Notes under the pieces: model-generated
Databases searched by the model: none
Told to the model about the DNA's origin: nothing
What the model saw: only the letters and a program-made list of their open reading frames with translations
NCBI GenBank assembly: GCA_016934955.1
Contig: JAFGRY010000012.1
Coordinates: 51,325-115,324, forward strand
Length of the DNA stretch: 64,000 bases
Direction: 5' to 3'
From: a bacterium
GTDB lineage: Bacteria; Zhuqueibacterota; QNDG01; JAGLOF01
In this document: piece by piece, positions 33,734 through 42,698 of the stretch
How the letters are laid out: every line of letters starts with the position of its first letter
Position numbering within the stretch: the stretch's first letter is position 1
Made by a program: the position numbers and the translations under genes

Positions 33734-34936
33734 ATGAAAAGGAGTTTCTTTCCTGTCGCGGCCGTGGTGACCGCCGCGGTTATCTGTTCGCTCTGGGCCG
33801 CGGTCAATCCGCCGGCCGGAACCATCATCGAATCGTTTGAAAGTCGCGAGGCGACATCACTGATCGGGAAAAGCGGGGGGTACCAGTTGAAGCAGGCCCA
33901 GCAGTTCTATCTCGATGAGGACGATCCGCTGCCGCTGAGCGGTGTCGGGATACTGCTCAATGCCACGGATTACGGGAATCCGGCGGGTGATCTGACCATC
34001 GAAATCTGTGCCAATGCCGGCGGGAATGTTCCGGGCACACCGGTGGCCGGAAGTGCCGCGGTCTGCACACCGGCTCTCGGGGAGTGGAACTACATCAGCT
34101 ACAGCGGTCCGGCGCCGGTGCTGGCAAAGGGTTCTGACAATACATACTGGATCGTGGTTTCGATTCCCGAGCAGTCGGGAAACGATGCCTACCGGTGGGA
34201 GCGTTCCACCCACAGCTCCGATTACAGCCGCGGGTACCGTAAAACCTTCAACACCGGCGGGACGGGTGAGTGGAGCGGTGCCCAGCCCGGGGACTTTTCC
34301 TTCCGGATATACGGTGATGCATCACTGTCCGTTTCGGGGTCTTCCTGCCGCGCGCGCCAGACCGGCAGCGGCGTTCAGGTTGCATGGCGGACGGAAAGCG
34401 AAGTGAACATCGCGGGATTCAATGTGCTGAGGAGCCGTGATCCGTACGGGGGGTACCGGAAACTCAACGTGTCCGTCATCCCTGTCCGGGGCGAGGGTTC
34501 GTTCGGTGCCGCCTACACGTTTCTGGACAGGAGCGCGCCTGCCGCCGGAGTCGTGTATTACATGATTGAAGAATTGCTCCTCGATGGAGGAAGGGAGCCC
34601 AGCGCTCCCTTCAGCGTCACGATCGGTGAGGAGGCGGCAGTTCCCGCGGATCCGGAACTGCTGGGGAATTATCCGAATCCTTTCAACCCGGCAACCCGCA
34701 TTCAGTACCGCATTCCCGCGGGATGCGGCAGGGGACGGGTGGCGATGGATGTGTTCGATATTCTGGGGAAAAAAGTGGCGGGACTGGCGCTTCCATCCCT
34801 CACTCCGGGTCTGCATGAAGCAGCCTGGGACGGCAGGGACGCAAGCGGCAGGGGCGTGCCGGGGGGCGTGTATATATGCAGAATGCATACGGGCACCGGG
34901 GCCTCGTCGACGTTGAGAATTGTCAAATCGAACTAG
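33734..34936 (+). CDS. Secreted protein with T9SS/FlgD-like C-terminal sorting module
   Basis: The 400-residue protein begins with a signal peptide (residues 1-22) after GGAGG. The N-terminal 180 residues form a jelly-roll-like region (QFYLDEDDPLPLSGVGILLN, YWIVVSIPEQSGND). A fibronectin-like section follows (VAWRTESEVNIAGFNVLRS). The last 85 residues carry LLGNYPNPFNPATRIQYRIP, VFDILGKKVAGL, WDGRDASGRGVPGGVY and IVKSN, a textbook C-terminal sorting-type domain of FCB bacteria. Such proteins are usually exported and attached to the surface. The function of the N-terminal part is unknown. A perfect terminator follows. Confidence 0.85.
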   Translation: MKRSFFPVAAVVTAAVICSLWAAVNPPAGTIIESFESREATSLIGKSGGYQLKQAQQFYLDEDDPLPLSGVGILLNATDYGNPAGDLTIEICANAGGNVPGTPVAGSAAVCTPALGEWNYISYSGPAPVLAKGSDNTYWIVVSIPEQSGNDAYRWERSTHSSDYSRGYRKTFNTGGTGEWSGAQPGDFSFRIYGDASLSVSGSSCRARQTGSGVQVAWRTESEVNIAGFNVLRSRDPYGGYRKLNVSVIPVRGEGSFGAAYTFLDRSAPAAGVVYYMIEELLLDGGREPSAPFSVTIGEEAAVPADPELLGNYPNPFNPATRIQYRIPAGCGRGRVAMDVFDILGKKVAGLALPSLTPGLHEAAWDGRDASGRGVPGGVYICRMHTGTGASSTLRIVKSN

Positions 34937-34962
34937 ACGGACTGGGATCACTATTGTGCAGA

Positions 34963-34988
34963 GACCGGCTTCGGCCGGTCTTTTTTTT
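34963..34988 (+). terminator. Rho-independent terminator after the sorting-module protein
   Basis: GACCGGC, loop TTCG, GCCGGTC, followed by eight T. It lies 27 bases past the stop. Confidence 0.95.
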
Positions 34989-35058
34989 GGCCGCGGCCTC
35001 ACGCGGGCGTGATGTAAGGACCACCCTGCTGATGTATGTGTGTTTTCTGTATTTTCCC

Positions 35059-35087
35059 TTGACTGGAATGGGGATAATCGGTATATT
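35059..35087 (+). promoter_or_regulatory. smc promoter
   Basis: TTGACT, 17 bases, TATATT. Transcription would start near 35,094, so the leader includes the hairpin at 35,134-35,151. Confidence 0.6.
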
Positions 35088-35133
35088 TTGAGTTATCGAT
35101 CAGGTATGAAAGCTGCCGGACGTTCAGACGTGT

Positions 35134-35151
35134 CCCCTGTTTTCACAGGGG
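35134..35151 (+). promoter_or_regulatory. Leader hairpin just before smc
   Basis: CCCCTGT and ACAGGGG pair perfectly around TTTC, 7 bases before the ATG at 35,159. The 3' arm contains the GGGG that could serve as ribosome site for that ATG. It lacks a real T-run (CATTTTC), so a terminator role is doubtful. Confidence 0.45.
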
Positions 35152-35158
35152 CATTTTC

Positions 35159-38100
35159 ATGGTCATCCGGCGTGAGAGGGAAAGTCAACTCAGCATGATT
35201 TTATCAAAAATTGCCGTTCACGGCTTTAAATCCTTTGCGAAAAAGGCTGAACTTCAGTTCGACGGGAAAATTACGTCTGTTGTCGGCCCAAACGGCTGCG
35301 GCAAAACCAATATTGTCGATGCCATCCGCTGGGGACTGGGGGAGCAGCGGGCTTCAGTGCTGCGAACCGACAAAATGGAAAACGTGATTTTCGGAGGCAG
35401 CCGTTCGGCCAAGCCGCTGGGCATGTCTGAAGTCTCCATCACTTTCGATAATAGCAACCACATTCTTCCAATCGACTATAATGAAGTCGTCATTACCAGG
35501 CGTCTCTACCGCTCGGGGGAGAGCGAATACCTGCTCAACAAAACACCGGTGCGGCTGAAAGATGTGAAAGATCTGCTCATGGACACCGGTATCGGGGCGG
35601 ATGCCTACTCGGTGATCGAACTGAAAATGGTTGAAGACATCCTCAGCGAAAAGGCGGAAGACAGGCGGAAACTCCTGGAAGAAGCAGCGGGTGTCACCAA
35701 ATACAAGCACCGGCTGCGGGCCGCAATGCGCAAACTCGACGCGACCCAGAGCGATCTGCTTCGCGTCAATGATATTATCCAGGAAGTGGATCGGGCGGTG
35801 AATTCTCTGCGGCGGCAGGTGCAGCGGGCGCGGCGCTATCAGAAATTCATGGAGGAGGTCAAAGAGCTGGAACTGACCCGGGGCAGCATCATTTTCAACA
35901 AGCTCAAGGATGAGGTGAAACCGCTGAGGGAGCGGATGGACGCCCTCAGAAAAGAGAAAGATGGGAGCACTACGGAAATCAGCAAGGAAGAAGCGGATAT
36001 GGAGGCCATCAAGGCCGAGCTGCTTGAAAAAGAGAAGGTGCTGATCAGGGACCGGGAGCAGGTTAGCGAGCTTGTTTCGATGATTCACCGGCGGGAAGGT
36101 GATATCCGCGTCAGCAGGGAACGGGTCAATTCCCTGAAAGAAAGGATCGAGCGGAACCAGAAAGAAGTTGAAGACCTGATTAAACGCAAGGAGGATCAGC
36201 GGAATCATCTCGAGACCGCCAAGCGCGACAGGGAAGCGCTGCAGGTTAAGATTACCAGTACCGGCCGTATCTTCAACAACAAGAAGAAGGAACTCGAGGT
36301 CTACCAGCAGGGGCTCAATCTCAAGCGCCTGGAACTGAACAGCAAGAAAAAAGAGATCATTTCGATTCTCGAAGAGATAAACCGTCTCAGCACCGAAGAG
36401 ACGTCCAGAAGGGCGAAAACGGATAACTGCCAGGGACGTCTTGAACGGCTCGATGAGGAAGATGCCGGGTTCCGGCAGGCGATCGCCGATGTGCGGGAAT
36501 CACAGAAAAAGGCCGAAAAATCACTGGCCGCAGCCGCCAGGCAGCGGGACACGCTGCTCAATCAGCAGAAGAGCCTGCAAAAGAAGGAAGATACCCTGCG
36601 GGCGGAACTGGAAAGAATGCTCGAGAAGAGCTACCAGCTCAAAAGTGAACTCGATCTCGCTTCGGGCAGGGCGGCGTTTCTGCGCAACGTCATCGAGAGC
36701 GGTGAAGGCATGCCGGACGGGGGCAGGAAGCTGCTCAAGGCAAAACCCAAAGGCGTGATGGGGGCCATGGCCGATCTCATCGAAACCGATCCAAAATATA
36801 CCGCCGCCATAGAAACGGCACTGGGTGAAACGTCCCGCTATCTTCTGCTCAATGATACGGACGGGGCATTCGGAGCGCTCAAAGAGCTGAACCGAAGCGG
36901 CGGCGGCAGAGTGGCCATGGTCTGTCTCGACCGGGTAAAAAAGCTCGCCGCCCTGAAAAAACCTGATCTGCCTGCCGGCCTCGATTATGAAGGATGGGCC
37001 GACGAGATCGCTTCCACTTCCCCTGACGTGGCGCCGGTGCTGCAGTATCTGCTCGGCGATGTGCTCGTGGTGCCCGATTTGCAGACAGCGCGAAACGTGC
37101 CGGCCTCCGTGACCGAAGGCGGTGTGCGGGTGGTCACCCTGGCGGGAGAGATGGTGACCTCATGGGGAGTTCAGCAGCCTGGCGATACCGGCCGCCAAGA
37201 CGGCGGCATGGTGGGGCGCGCAAAGCGGCTGCGGGAACTTGAAGAACGGGTGGGCGCCATCGAGAAAGAGGCGGCGTCCCTTGCCGCCGATATCGCGAAA
37301 AACCGCAAGGAAGCTGAATCAGTGACCGCCGGCCGCAAGGAGATCGCGCAGACGATCGAAGCGACCCAGCGGGAGCTGACTGAGGCGGAGAAGCTGGCCG
37401 CCCAGGTAAAATATGAGAACGACAAGTCTGAAGAGGGACTGGCCCGTAACGTCAAGGAACGCAACAGTCTGCTGGAAGAGATCGAGAAGAGCAGGGAGCT
37501 TTTGGAGAATATACGCCCCCGGATGGATGGTCTTGTTGAACAGCGCGAACGGATAGACGGCGCCGCCAATCAGATCCAGGGTGATGTGGACAAGATGGAG
37601 GAGGAAGAGGAGCGGATGGAGGAAGAGGTCCACAAGCTCAATTTGTCCATGGTCCGTCTGAAGGGAGAAGCAAAAAATCTTGATTTCGATATCGAGCGGT
37701 CCACTCTCCTGGTCAAGGAAATCGACGACACGATCGGCCAGCGTAAAGAGGAGTCCGAAGCCGCCGCTGTTGAAATTGAAGAACGAACCGGCGATATTGA
37801 AAAAAACAGAACCGCTCTCGAGGCCGATTACAAGCAGAAGGAATCGATGGAAGAACGGCTTACGGCCAGGGACGCAGATTACCAGACGCTGAAAGAGAAG
37901 CTCCAGGAACGGGAGAAGGAAGTGCGTCTGGTCAGGAAAAGCCGGGAAGAGGCCGCCGAATCACTGCATCGCATGGAAATGGAAATCGCCGATCTGGAAA
38001 ACAAGGCGGGCAATCTGCGGGACCGGCTCTGGGAGGAGTATGAAGAGGATGTCCGGAAAATAGCGCCGCCTGAAGCAATGCCCGACCTGGACGCGATGGA

Positions 38101-38767
38101 AGATGAGATCGATGATACAAAGAGGAAGATGAAGGCGCTGGGGGGAGTCAATCTGCTCGCTCTGGAGGAGTTCGATCAGGAAAGTGAGCGGCTTGATTTT
38201 CTCACACAGCAGCGTGACGACCTTCTCTCCGCGGAAGCGACCCTGAAGGAGACGATTAAAAAGATCAATCAGACGGCACGGGACCGGTTCGAGCAGATTT
38301 TTCAGGAGGTCAGGGCCAATTTTCAGGAAACATACAAACGCTTTTTCCGGGGAGGCGAGGCCGACCTGAGGCTGCCGGAAGACGAGGATCCCCTGGAAGC
38401 GCAAATTGAAATTATCGCCCGGCCCGCAGGAAAGCAGTTCCGGGATCTCAGTCTCCTCTCCGGCGGAGAGCGGGCCCTGACGGCCATTTCTCTTCTTTTT
38501 GCACTTTACCTGGTGAAACCCAGTCCTTTCTGTATTCTCGATGAGATCGACGCCCCCCTCGATGATGCCAATGTCGAACGGTTTACCTCGGTGCTCGCAG
38601 AGTTCGCTCAAAAGACACAGTTTATCATCGTAACGCATAACAAGATGACCATGAGGGCGTCGGGAGCGCTGTATGGAGTGACCAATGAAGAGGAAGGTAT
38701 CTCTAAAATAGTGTCCGTGAAATTCAAGGATGACGAACAGAGGATCGTGGAACAGGTTGCATCGTAA
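35159..38767 (+). CDS. smc: Chromosome segregation protein SMC
   Basis: SMC dimers with ScpA/ScpB extrude DNA loops and organise the chromosome. The 1,202-residue product has the head N-part with Walker A VVGPNGCGKTNIVDA, coiled coil to about residue 510, a hinge near 525-660 (GVMGAMADLIETDPKYTAAI, RSGGGRVAMVCLD), a second coiled coil, and the C-terminal head with LLSGGERALTAISLLFALYL and FCILDEIDAPLDDANV. The ATG at 35,159 has GGGG nearby. The ATG at 35,195 (MILSKIAVHGFKSFA) is where the family usually begins, but it has no close ribosome site. The HPr gene follows 31 bases after the stop. Confidence 0.96.
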   Translation: MVIRRERESQLSMILSKIAVHGFKSFAKKAELQFDGKITSVVGPNGCGKTNIVDAIRWGLGEQRASVLRTDKMENVIFGGSRSAKPLGMSEVSITFDNSNHILPIDYNEVVITRRLYRSGESEYLLNKTPVRLKDVKDLLMDTGIGADAYSVIELKMVEDILSEKAEDRRKLLEEAAGVTKYKHRLRAAMRKLDATQSDLLRVNDIIQEVDRAVNSLRRQVQRARRYQKFMEEVKELELTRGSIIFNKLKDEVKPLRERMDALRKEKDGSTTEISKEEADMEAIKAELLEKEKVLIRDREQVSELVSMIHRREGDIRVSRERVNSLKERIERNQKEVEDLIKRKEDQRNHLETAKRDREALQVKITSTGRIFNNKKKELEVYQQGLNLKRLELNSKKKEIISILEEINRLSTEETSRRAKTDNCQGRLERLDEEDAGFRQAIADVRESQKKAEKSLAAAARQRDTLLNQQKSLQKKEDTLRAELERMLEKSYQLKSELDLASGRAAFLRNVIESGEGMPDGGRKLLKAKPKGVMGAMADLIETDPKYTAAIETALGETSRYLLLNDTDGAFGALKELNRSGGGRVAMVCLDRVKKLAALKKPDLPAGLDYEGWADEIASTSPDVAPVLQYLLGDVLVVPDLQTARNVPASVTEGGVRVVTLAGEMVTSWGVQQPGDTGRQDGGMVGRAKRLRELEERVGAIEKEAASLAADIAKNRKEAESVTAGRKEIAQTIEATQRELTEAEKLAAQVKYENDKSEEGLARNVKERNSLLEEIEKSRELLENIRPRMDGLVEQRERIDGAANQIQGDVDKMEEEEERMEEEVHKLNLSMVRLKGEAKNLDFDIERSTLLVKEIDDTIGQRKEESEAAAVEIEERTGDIEKNRTALEADYKQKESMEERLTARDADYQTLKEKLQEREKEVRLVRKSREEAAESLHRMEMEIADLENKAGNLRDRLWEEYEEDVRKIAPPEAMPDLDAMEDEIDDTKRKMKALGGVNLLALEEFDQESERLDFLTQQRDDLLSAEATLKETIKKINQTARDRFEQIFQEVRANFQETYKRFFRGGEADLRLPEDEDPLEAQIEIIARPAGKQFRDLSLLSGGERALTAISLLFALYLVKPSPFCILDEIDAPLDDANVERFTSVLAEFAQKTQFIIVTHNKMTMRASGALYGVTNEEEGISKIVSVKFKDDEQRIVEQVAS

Positions 38768-38798
38768 CTGGTGCGATAGAGGGTTACAGGGAGAATCT

Positions 38799-39071
38799 AT
38801 GGTAGAACGATCGGTAGTGCTTCAGAACAAGTACGGGCTTCACGCCAGACCAGCCGCCAAATTCGTCGAAATCGCATCCCGGTTCGCCAGTGATGTCAAT
38901 ATCGAAAAAGACGGGATCGAAGTCAACGGGAAAAGTATTATGGGCGTGCTGATGCTTGCCGCGGAAAAGGGCGCGACGCTCATCCTGCGGACAGAGGGGA
39001 AAGATGAGGAAGCGATGGCAGAGGCCCTGGCTGAACTGCTGATGGGAAAACTGGACGAAGAAATGGCATGA
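38799..39071 (+). CDS. ptsH: HPr phosphocarrier protein
   Basis: HPr carries phosphate from enzyme I to PTS permeases and, when phosphorylated on Ser46 by HprK, signals carbon status. The 90-residue product has His15 in NKYGLHARPAAKF and Ser46 in NGKSIMGVLML, so both the enzyme I and HprK sites are kept. I chose the ATG at 38,799 after ACAGGGAG; an earlier in-frame Met lies inside smc and would add 23 unrelated residues. HprK is encoded 33 kb away. No enzyme I or permease is in the window. Confidence 0.95.
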   Translation: MVERSVVLQNKYGLHARPAAKFVEIASRFASDVNIEKDGIEVNGKSIMGVLMLAAEKGATLILRTEGKDEEAMAEALAELLMGKLDEEMA

Positions 39072-39100
39072 TATAGCCGGCTGTCGGCCACATGCGGCAC

Positions 39101-39120
39101 TAATGAAAATAATATCATTA
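39101..39120. promoter_or_regulatory. Short inverted repeat before metK
   Basis: TAATGA and TCATTA flank an 8-base AT-only centre, ending 15 bases before the metK ATG. It could be a binding site or chance in AT-rich sequence. It is not a SAM riboswitch, because only 64 bases separate the genes. Confidence 0.3.
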
Positions 39121-39135
39121 TAGAGGAGTAATCAT

Positions 39136-40269
39136 ATGGGTACCAGACTTTTCACTTCAGAGTCGGTAACAGAGGGACACCCGGACAAGGTATGCGATCA
39201 GATTTCGGATGCGATTCTTGATGCGGCCCTGAAAGATGATCCGATGAGCCGCGTGGCGTGTGAGACGTTTGTCACAACCGGCATGGTGCTGGTGGGCGGT
39301 GAAATCACTACCAATACGTATATTGATATTCAGCATGTCGTCAGGGGAGTGATCGAGCGCATCGGGTACACGAATCCTCACTACGGGTTCGATTATGAAA
39401 GCAGTGCGGTGATGAACACCATTCATGAGCAGTCGCCGGATATCGCTATGGGTGTGGACCGTGCCGGAGCGGGGGATCAGGGTATTATGTTCGGATTCGC
39501 CTGCAGGGAGACACCGGAATTGATGCCGCTGCCCATTCTTCTGGCACACCGGCTGACCGCCCGTATGGCCGAGGTGCGGCGGGACAGAACAGTGGGCTGG
39601 ATGCGGCCGGACGGGAAAAGTCAGGTGACCGTTCGCTACGAAGACGGGAAACCGGTTCAGGTGCCGGCGGTCGTGATCGCCGCACAGCATGATGATGATG
39701 TCTCCGCCGAACAGATCAGGGAAGATGTGATCACCCATGTGATCACTCCGGTCATCCCTCCGGAACTGATCGATCCCAACGACATTCACTATCATATCAA
39801 TCCTACGGGACGGTTTGTCCGGGGCGGCCCTCACGGTGACACCGGACTGACCGGCAGAAAGATTATCGTGGACACCTACGGCGGCTACGGCCGGCACGGC
39901 GGCGGAGCCTTCTCGGGCAAGGACGCGACAAAAGTCGACCGGTCCGCGTCCTATGCAGCGCGCTGGGTAGCCAAGAACATCGTCGCCGCCGGTTTGGCCG
40001 ATATCTGTGAAGTAGAGCTGGCGTACGCCATCGGAGTTCCGGAACCGGTTTCGATTCTGGTCGACACCCAGGGAACGGGTGTAATCTCTGAGGAAGAGCT
40101 GGTGAAAAAAATCGAGAAGGTGTTCGATCTGACCCCGACGGGAATGATTGAACGTCTCGATCTGCGCAGGCCGATTTTTGAAAAGACCGCTGCGTACGGA
40201 CATTTCGGAAGAGAGGAGGCATCGTTTACCTGGGAAAAAACCGACCGGATCGATGAGCTGGTCAGATAA
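39136..40269 (+). CDS. metK: S-adenosylmethionine synthetase
   Basis: MetK makes SAM from methionine and ATP. The 377-residue protein shows [40 protein letters not shown], the P-loop-like [20 protein letters not shown], and [17 protein letters not shown], with all metal and ATP contacts of the family in place. AGAGGAG lies before the ATG. ahcY follows within 20 bases, so SAM synthesis and S-adenosylhomocysteine clearance are linked on one transcript. SAM users nearby include the membrane methyltransferase at 27.35 kb. Confidence 0.97.
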   Translation: MGTRLFTSESVTEGHPDKVCDQISDAILDAALKDDPMSRVACETFVTTGMVLVGGEITTNTYIDIQHVVRGVIERIGYTNPHYGFDYESSAVMNTIHEQSPDIAMGVDRAGAGDQGIMFGFACRETPELMPLPILLAHRLTARMAEVRRDRTVGWMRPDGKSQVTVRYEDGKPVQVPAVVIAAQHDDDVSAEQIREDVITHVITPVIPPELIDPNDIHYHINPTGRFVRGGPHGDTGLTGRKIIVDTYGGYGRHGGGAFSGKDATKVDRSASYAARWVAKNIVAAGLADICEVELAYAIGVPEPVSILVDTQGTGVISEEELVKKIEKVFDLTPTGMIERLDLRRPIFEKTAAYGHFGREEASFTWEKTDRIDELVR

Positions 40270-40286
40270 TACCCAGGTTGTTGATT

Positions 40287-41693
40287 ATGGATTATAAGAT
40301 CAAAGATATAAAACTGGCTGCGTTCGGCAGGAAAGAGATCGAGATCGCCGAGAAGGAGATGCCGGGACTGATGGCCACCCGGGAAAAATACGGCCCCGAG
40401 AGGCCGCTTGCCGGGGTGAAGATAACGGGATCCCTTCACATGACCATTCAGACAGCGGTCCTTATCGAAACGCTCACTGATCTGGGCGCCGATGTCCGCT
40501 GGGCCTCATGCAACATTTTCAGCACCCAGGATCATGCCGCGGCGGCGGTCGCCGAGCGGGGCATTCCCGTCTTCGCCTGGAAAGGTGAGACATTGGAGGA
40601 ATACTGGGACTGTACCTATCGTGCGCTTACCTGGCCTGACGGATCCGGGCCGGATCAGATTGTGGATGACGGCGGTGACGCGACCCTTCTCGTGCATCTG
40701 GGAGTGGCCGCTGAAAAGGATCCCTCAATTCTGGACAAGCCCGCGGAAAACCGGGAGAAGCAGATCATTCTCGATCTGCTGAAACGGATACAGCAGGAAG
40801 ATCCGGACCATTGGGGAACGGTCGCGTCCAGCGTGCGCGGCGTGTCGGAAGAGACCACCACGGGGGTCCACCGGCTTATCCAGATGGAAGAGAGAGGTGA
40901 GCTCCTCTTTCAGGCCATAAATGTCAATGATTCGGTGACAAAATCGAAATTCGACAATGTGTACGGCTGCCGCCACTCGCTGCCCGACGGGATCAAACGG
41001 GCGATGGACGTTCTCATTTCCGGCAAGACCGTGATGATCTGCGGCTACGGTGATGTGGGCAAAGGCTCGGCCGAGTCTATGCGCAATGAACGCGCCCAGG
41101 TGCTTGTGAGCGAGATAGATCCCATCTGTGCGCTGCAGGCCTGCATGGCCGGCTTTAAGGTGGCCACCGTGGAAGATGCGCTCGCAGTAGCGGATATCTT
41201 CGTCACCACCACAGGGAACAAGGATATCATTACCGCTGAACACATGAGCCGGATGAAGGATCAGGCCATCGTCTGCAATATCGGTCATTTCGACAACGAG
41301 ATCCAGATGGCTGAACTGGAACAGTGGCCCGGTGTCGTCAAGGAGGAGATTAAAGGCAGCGAATGTCCGGTGCATCGGTACACCTTTCCCGACGGCCACG
41401 CGATTTACATACTGGCGGAAGGCCGTCTCGTCAATCTGGGATGCGCCACCGGCCATCCAAGTTTTGTCATGTCAAACAGTTTTACCAATCAGACCCTCGC
41501 TCAGATCGATATCAATCAGAACAAGAACAGGGAGATAGGGGTCTATCGTCTCGACAAGAAACTCGATGAGGAAGTGGCGCGCCTGCATCTCGAAAAATTG
41601 GGGGCCAGGCTTACCGCATTGTCTCCCGAGCAGGCCGCCTATATCGGAGTGCCGGTAGAGGGCCCGTACAAACCCGAGCATTACCGGTACTAG
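40287..41693 (+). CDS. ahcY: Adenosylhomocysteinase
   Basis: AhcY splits S-adenosylhomocysteine into homocysteine and adenosine, relieving product inhibition of methyltransferases. The 468-residue product has [32 protein letters not shown], the NAD site [27 protein letters not shown], and the C-terminal [19 protein letters not shown] ending in YKPEHYRY. The ATG at 40,287 gives the family N-terminus; a TTG at 40,278 is in frame but not needed. It keeps the loop typical of the long bacterial/plant form. A strong terminator follows. Confidence 0.97.
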   Translation: MDYKIKDIKLAAFGRKEIEIAEKEMPGLMATREKYGPERPLAGVKITGSLHMTIQTAVLIETLTDLGADVRWASCNIFSTQDHAAAAVAERGIPVFAWKGETLEEYWDCTYRALTWPDGSGPDQIVDDGGDATLLVHLGVAAEKDPSILDKPAENREKQIILDLLKRIQQEDPDHWGTVASSVRGVSEETTTGVHRLIQMEERGELLFQAINVNDSVTKSKFDNVYGCRHSLPDGIKRAMDVLISGKTVMICGYGDVGKGSAESMRNERAQVLVSEIDPICALQACMAGFKVATVEDALAVADIFVTTTGNKDIITAEHMSRMKDQAIVCNIGHFDNEIQMAELEQWPGVVKEEIKGSECPVHRYTFPDGHAIYILAEGRLVNLGCATGHPSFVMSNSFTNQTLAQIDINQNKNREIGVYRLDKKLDEEVARLHLEKLGARLTALSPEQAAYIGVPVEGPYKPEHYRY

Positions 41694-41710
41694 GGCTGGA
41701 CAATTGTCTC

Positions 41711-41746
41711 AACCCGGGCCGCCGCCGGCGGTCCGGGTTTTTTTTT
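41711..41746 (+). terminator. Rho-independent terminator after ahcY
   Basis: A 13-pair stem (AACCCGGGCCGCC with GGCGGTCCGGGTT, one G-T pair) and a 3-base loop, followed by seven or more T, 18 bases past the stop. Confidence 0.95.
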
Positions 41747-41748
41747 AC

Positions 41749-41777
41749 TTGTATTTTGTCATCTTTATTGTCATACT
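41749..41777 (+). promoter_or_regulatory. Possible promoter for the UPF0282-like gene pair
   Basis: TTGTAT, 17 bases, CATACT, directly after the ahcY terminator and 52 bases before the next gene. Confidence 0.42.
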
Positions 41778-41828
41778 ACTACTATTAGCGAGTTATTATC
41801 TCTCTGTCACCTTGCATGAGGGCGTCCC

Positions 41829-42698
41829 ATGCTGATCACACCACTGGCAGCCGAATCGATGGGCGGCAGGTCCATGGCCACCTCGATTGAGACCGGAGAT
41901 TGCCGTGTCATAATCGATCCCTGGCTGCAGGAGGCGCCGCTTCGCTTCGGACTCGGCCCCCATCCGGTGGAGATCTGGCATGCAGAAAAACTGAAGAGCC
42001 GTATACGCCTTTTTCTGCGGTCGGCGGATGTGGTTATCGTGACCCATTACGATGCGGCAACGTTTTCGCTGCTGACTCCGGATATATGCCGGGGAAAGAC
42101 GATTTTCATGCGGAATCCCAACCAGAACACCGCGCCGCAGTACAGGAATACAATCTTTGAATTCAGCGAGAAGATTCGGCGCGTCGCGGATGAGCTGGCT
42201 TTTGTGGACGGACGTTCGCTGAAGCGGGGGAAAACAAAACTGCATTTTTCGCTGTCGGTGCCGGGAACACCTGAAACGCTGCCTGATTTTGTCATGCCGG
42301 TGTCGATACGTGACAGAAAGCAGACGTTCTTTTATTCATCGGAGACCGCCGGCAGCCTGGATCGGCAGGCGGAACGGTTTTTCAGGGAAGAAAAGCCCCA
42401 CACCTGCTATCTCGACGGTCCGGAGACAACCTGGCGGAAAGACGGCGGGGAACTGGGAGCCCTTGATCAGCTGATAAAACGGTATATGGAGCTGCTGCTT
42501 TCGAGTCTGGTGCAGGTGCTTGTCATCGATCACCATCTCATGCGGGACATCCACTGGCGGGAGAAGGCGAAGCTGATGTTCAAAATGGCTGAAAAAAGCG
42601 CTCTGGCTATTAAAACCGCCGCGGAATTCCGCGGTGATGAGAACAATCTTCTGGAAGCACGGCGCGATCAGCTGTACGAGATAGAGCCGCCGAAATGA
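41829..42698 (+). CDS. UPF0282-like metallo-beta-lactamase-fold protein with altered metal motif
   Basis: The 289-residue product opens with LITPLAAESMGGRSMATSIE and RVIIDPWLQ, and continues with GLGPHPVEIWHAEKL and SADVVIVTHYDAATF. This is the order seen in UPF0282 proteins, an MBL-fold family best known from archaea. In that family the last stretch normally reads like SHYHYDHH and supplies the metal-binding HxHxDH. Here it is His73-Tyr-Asp-Ala-Ala, so three ligands are lost. The later LVIDHHLMRD (His235-His236) is kept. It may be inactive as a hydrolase or bind metal differently. The next gene overlaps by 4 bases (ATGA). Confidence 0.75.
   Translation: MLITPLAAESMGGRSMATSIETGDCRVIIDPWLQEAPLRFGLGPHPVEIWHAEKLKSRIRLFLRSADVVIVTHYDAATFSLLTPDICRGKTIFMRNPNQNTAPQYRNTIFEFSEKIRRVADELAFVDGRSLKRGKTKLHFSLSVPGTPETLPDFVMPVSIRDRKQTFFYSSETAGSLDRQAERFFREEKPHTCYLDGPETTWRKDGGELGALDQLIKRYMELLLSSLVQVLVIDHHLMRDIHWREKAKLMFKMAEKSALAIKTAAEFRGDENNLLEARRDQLYEIEPPK

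Noticed and set aside
38730..38798. Longer HPr start inside smc
   Set aside because: The ATG at 38,799 has a ribosome site and places His15 and Ser46 exactly as in the family.
39072..39135. SAM riboswitch before metK
   Set aside because: The gap is only 64 bases and shows only a short AT-rich inverted repeat.
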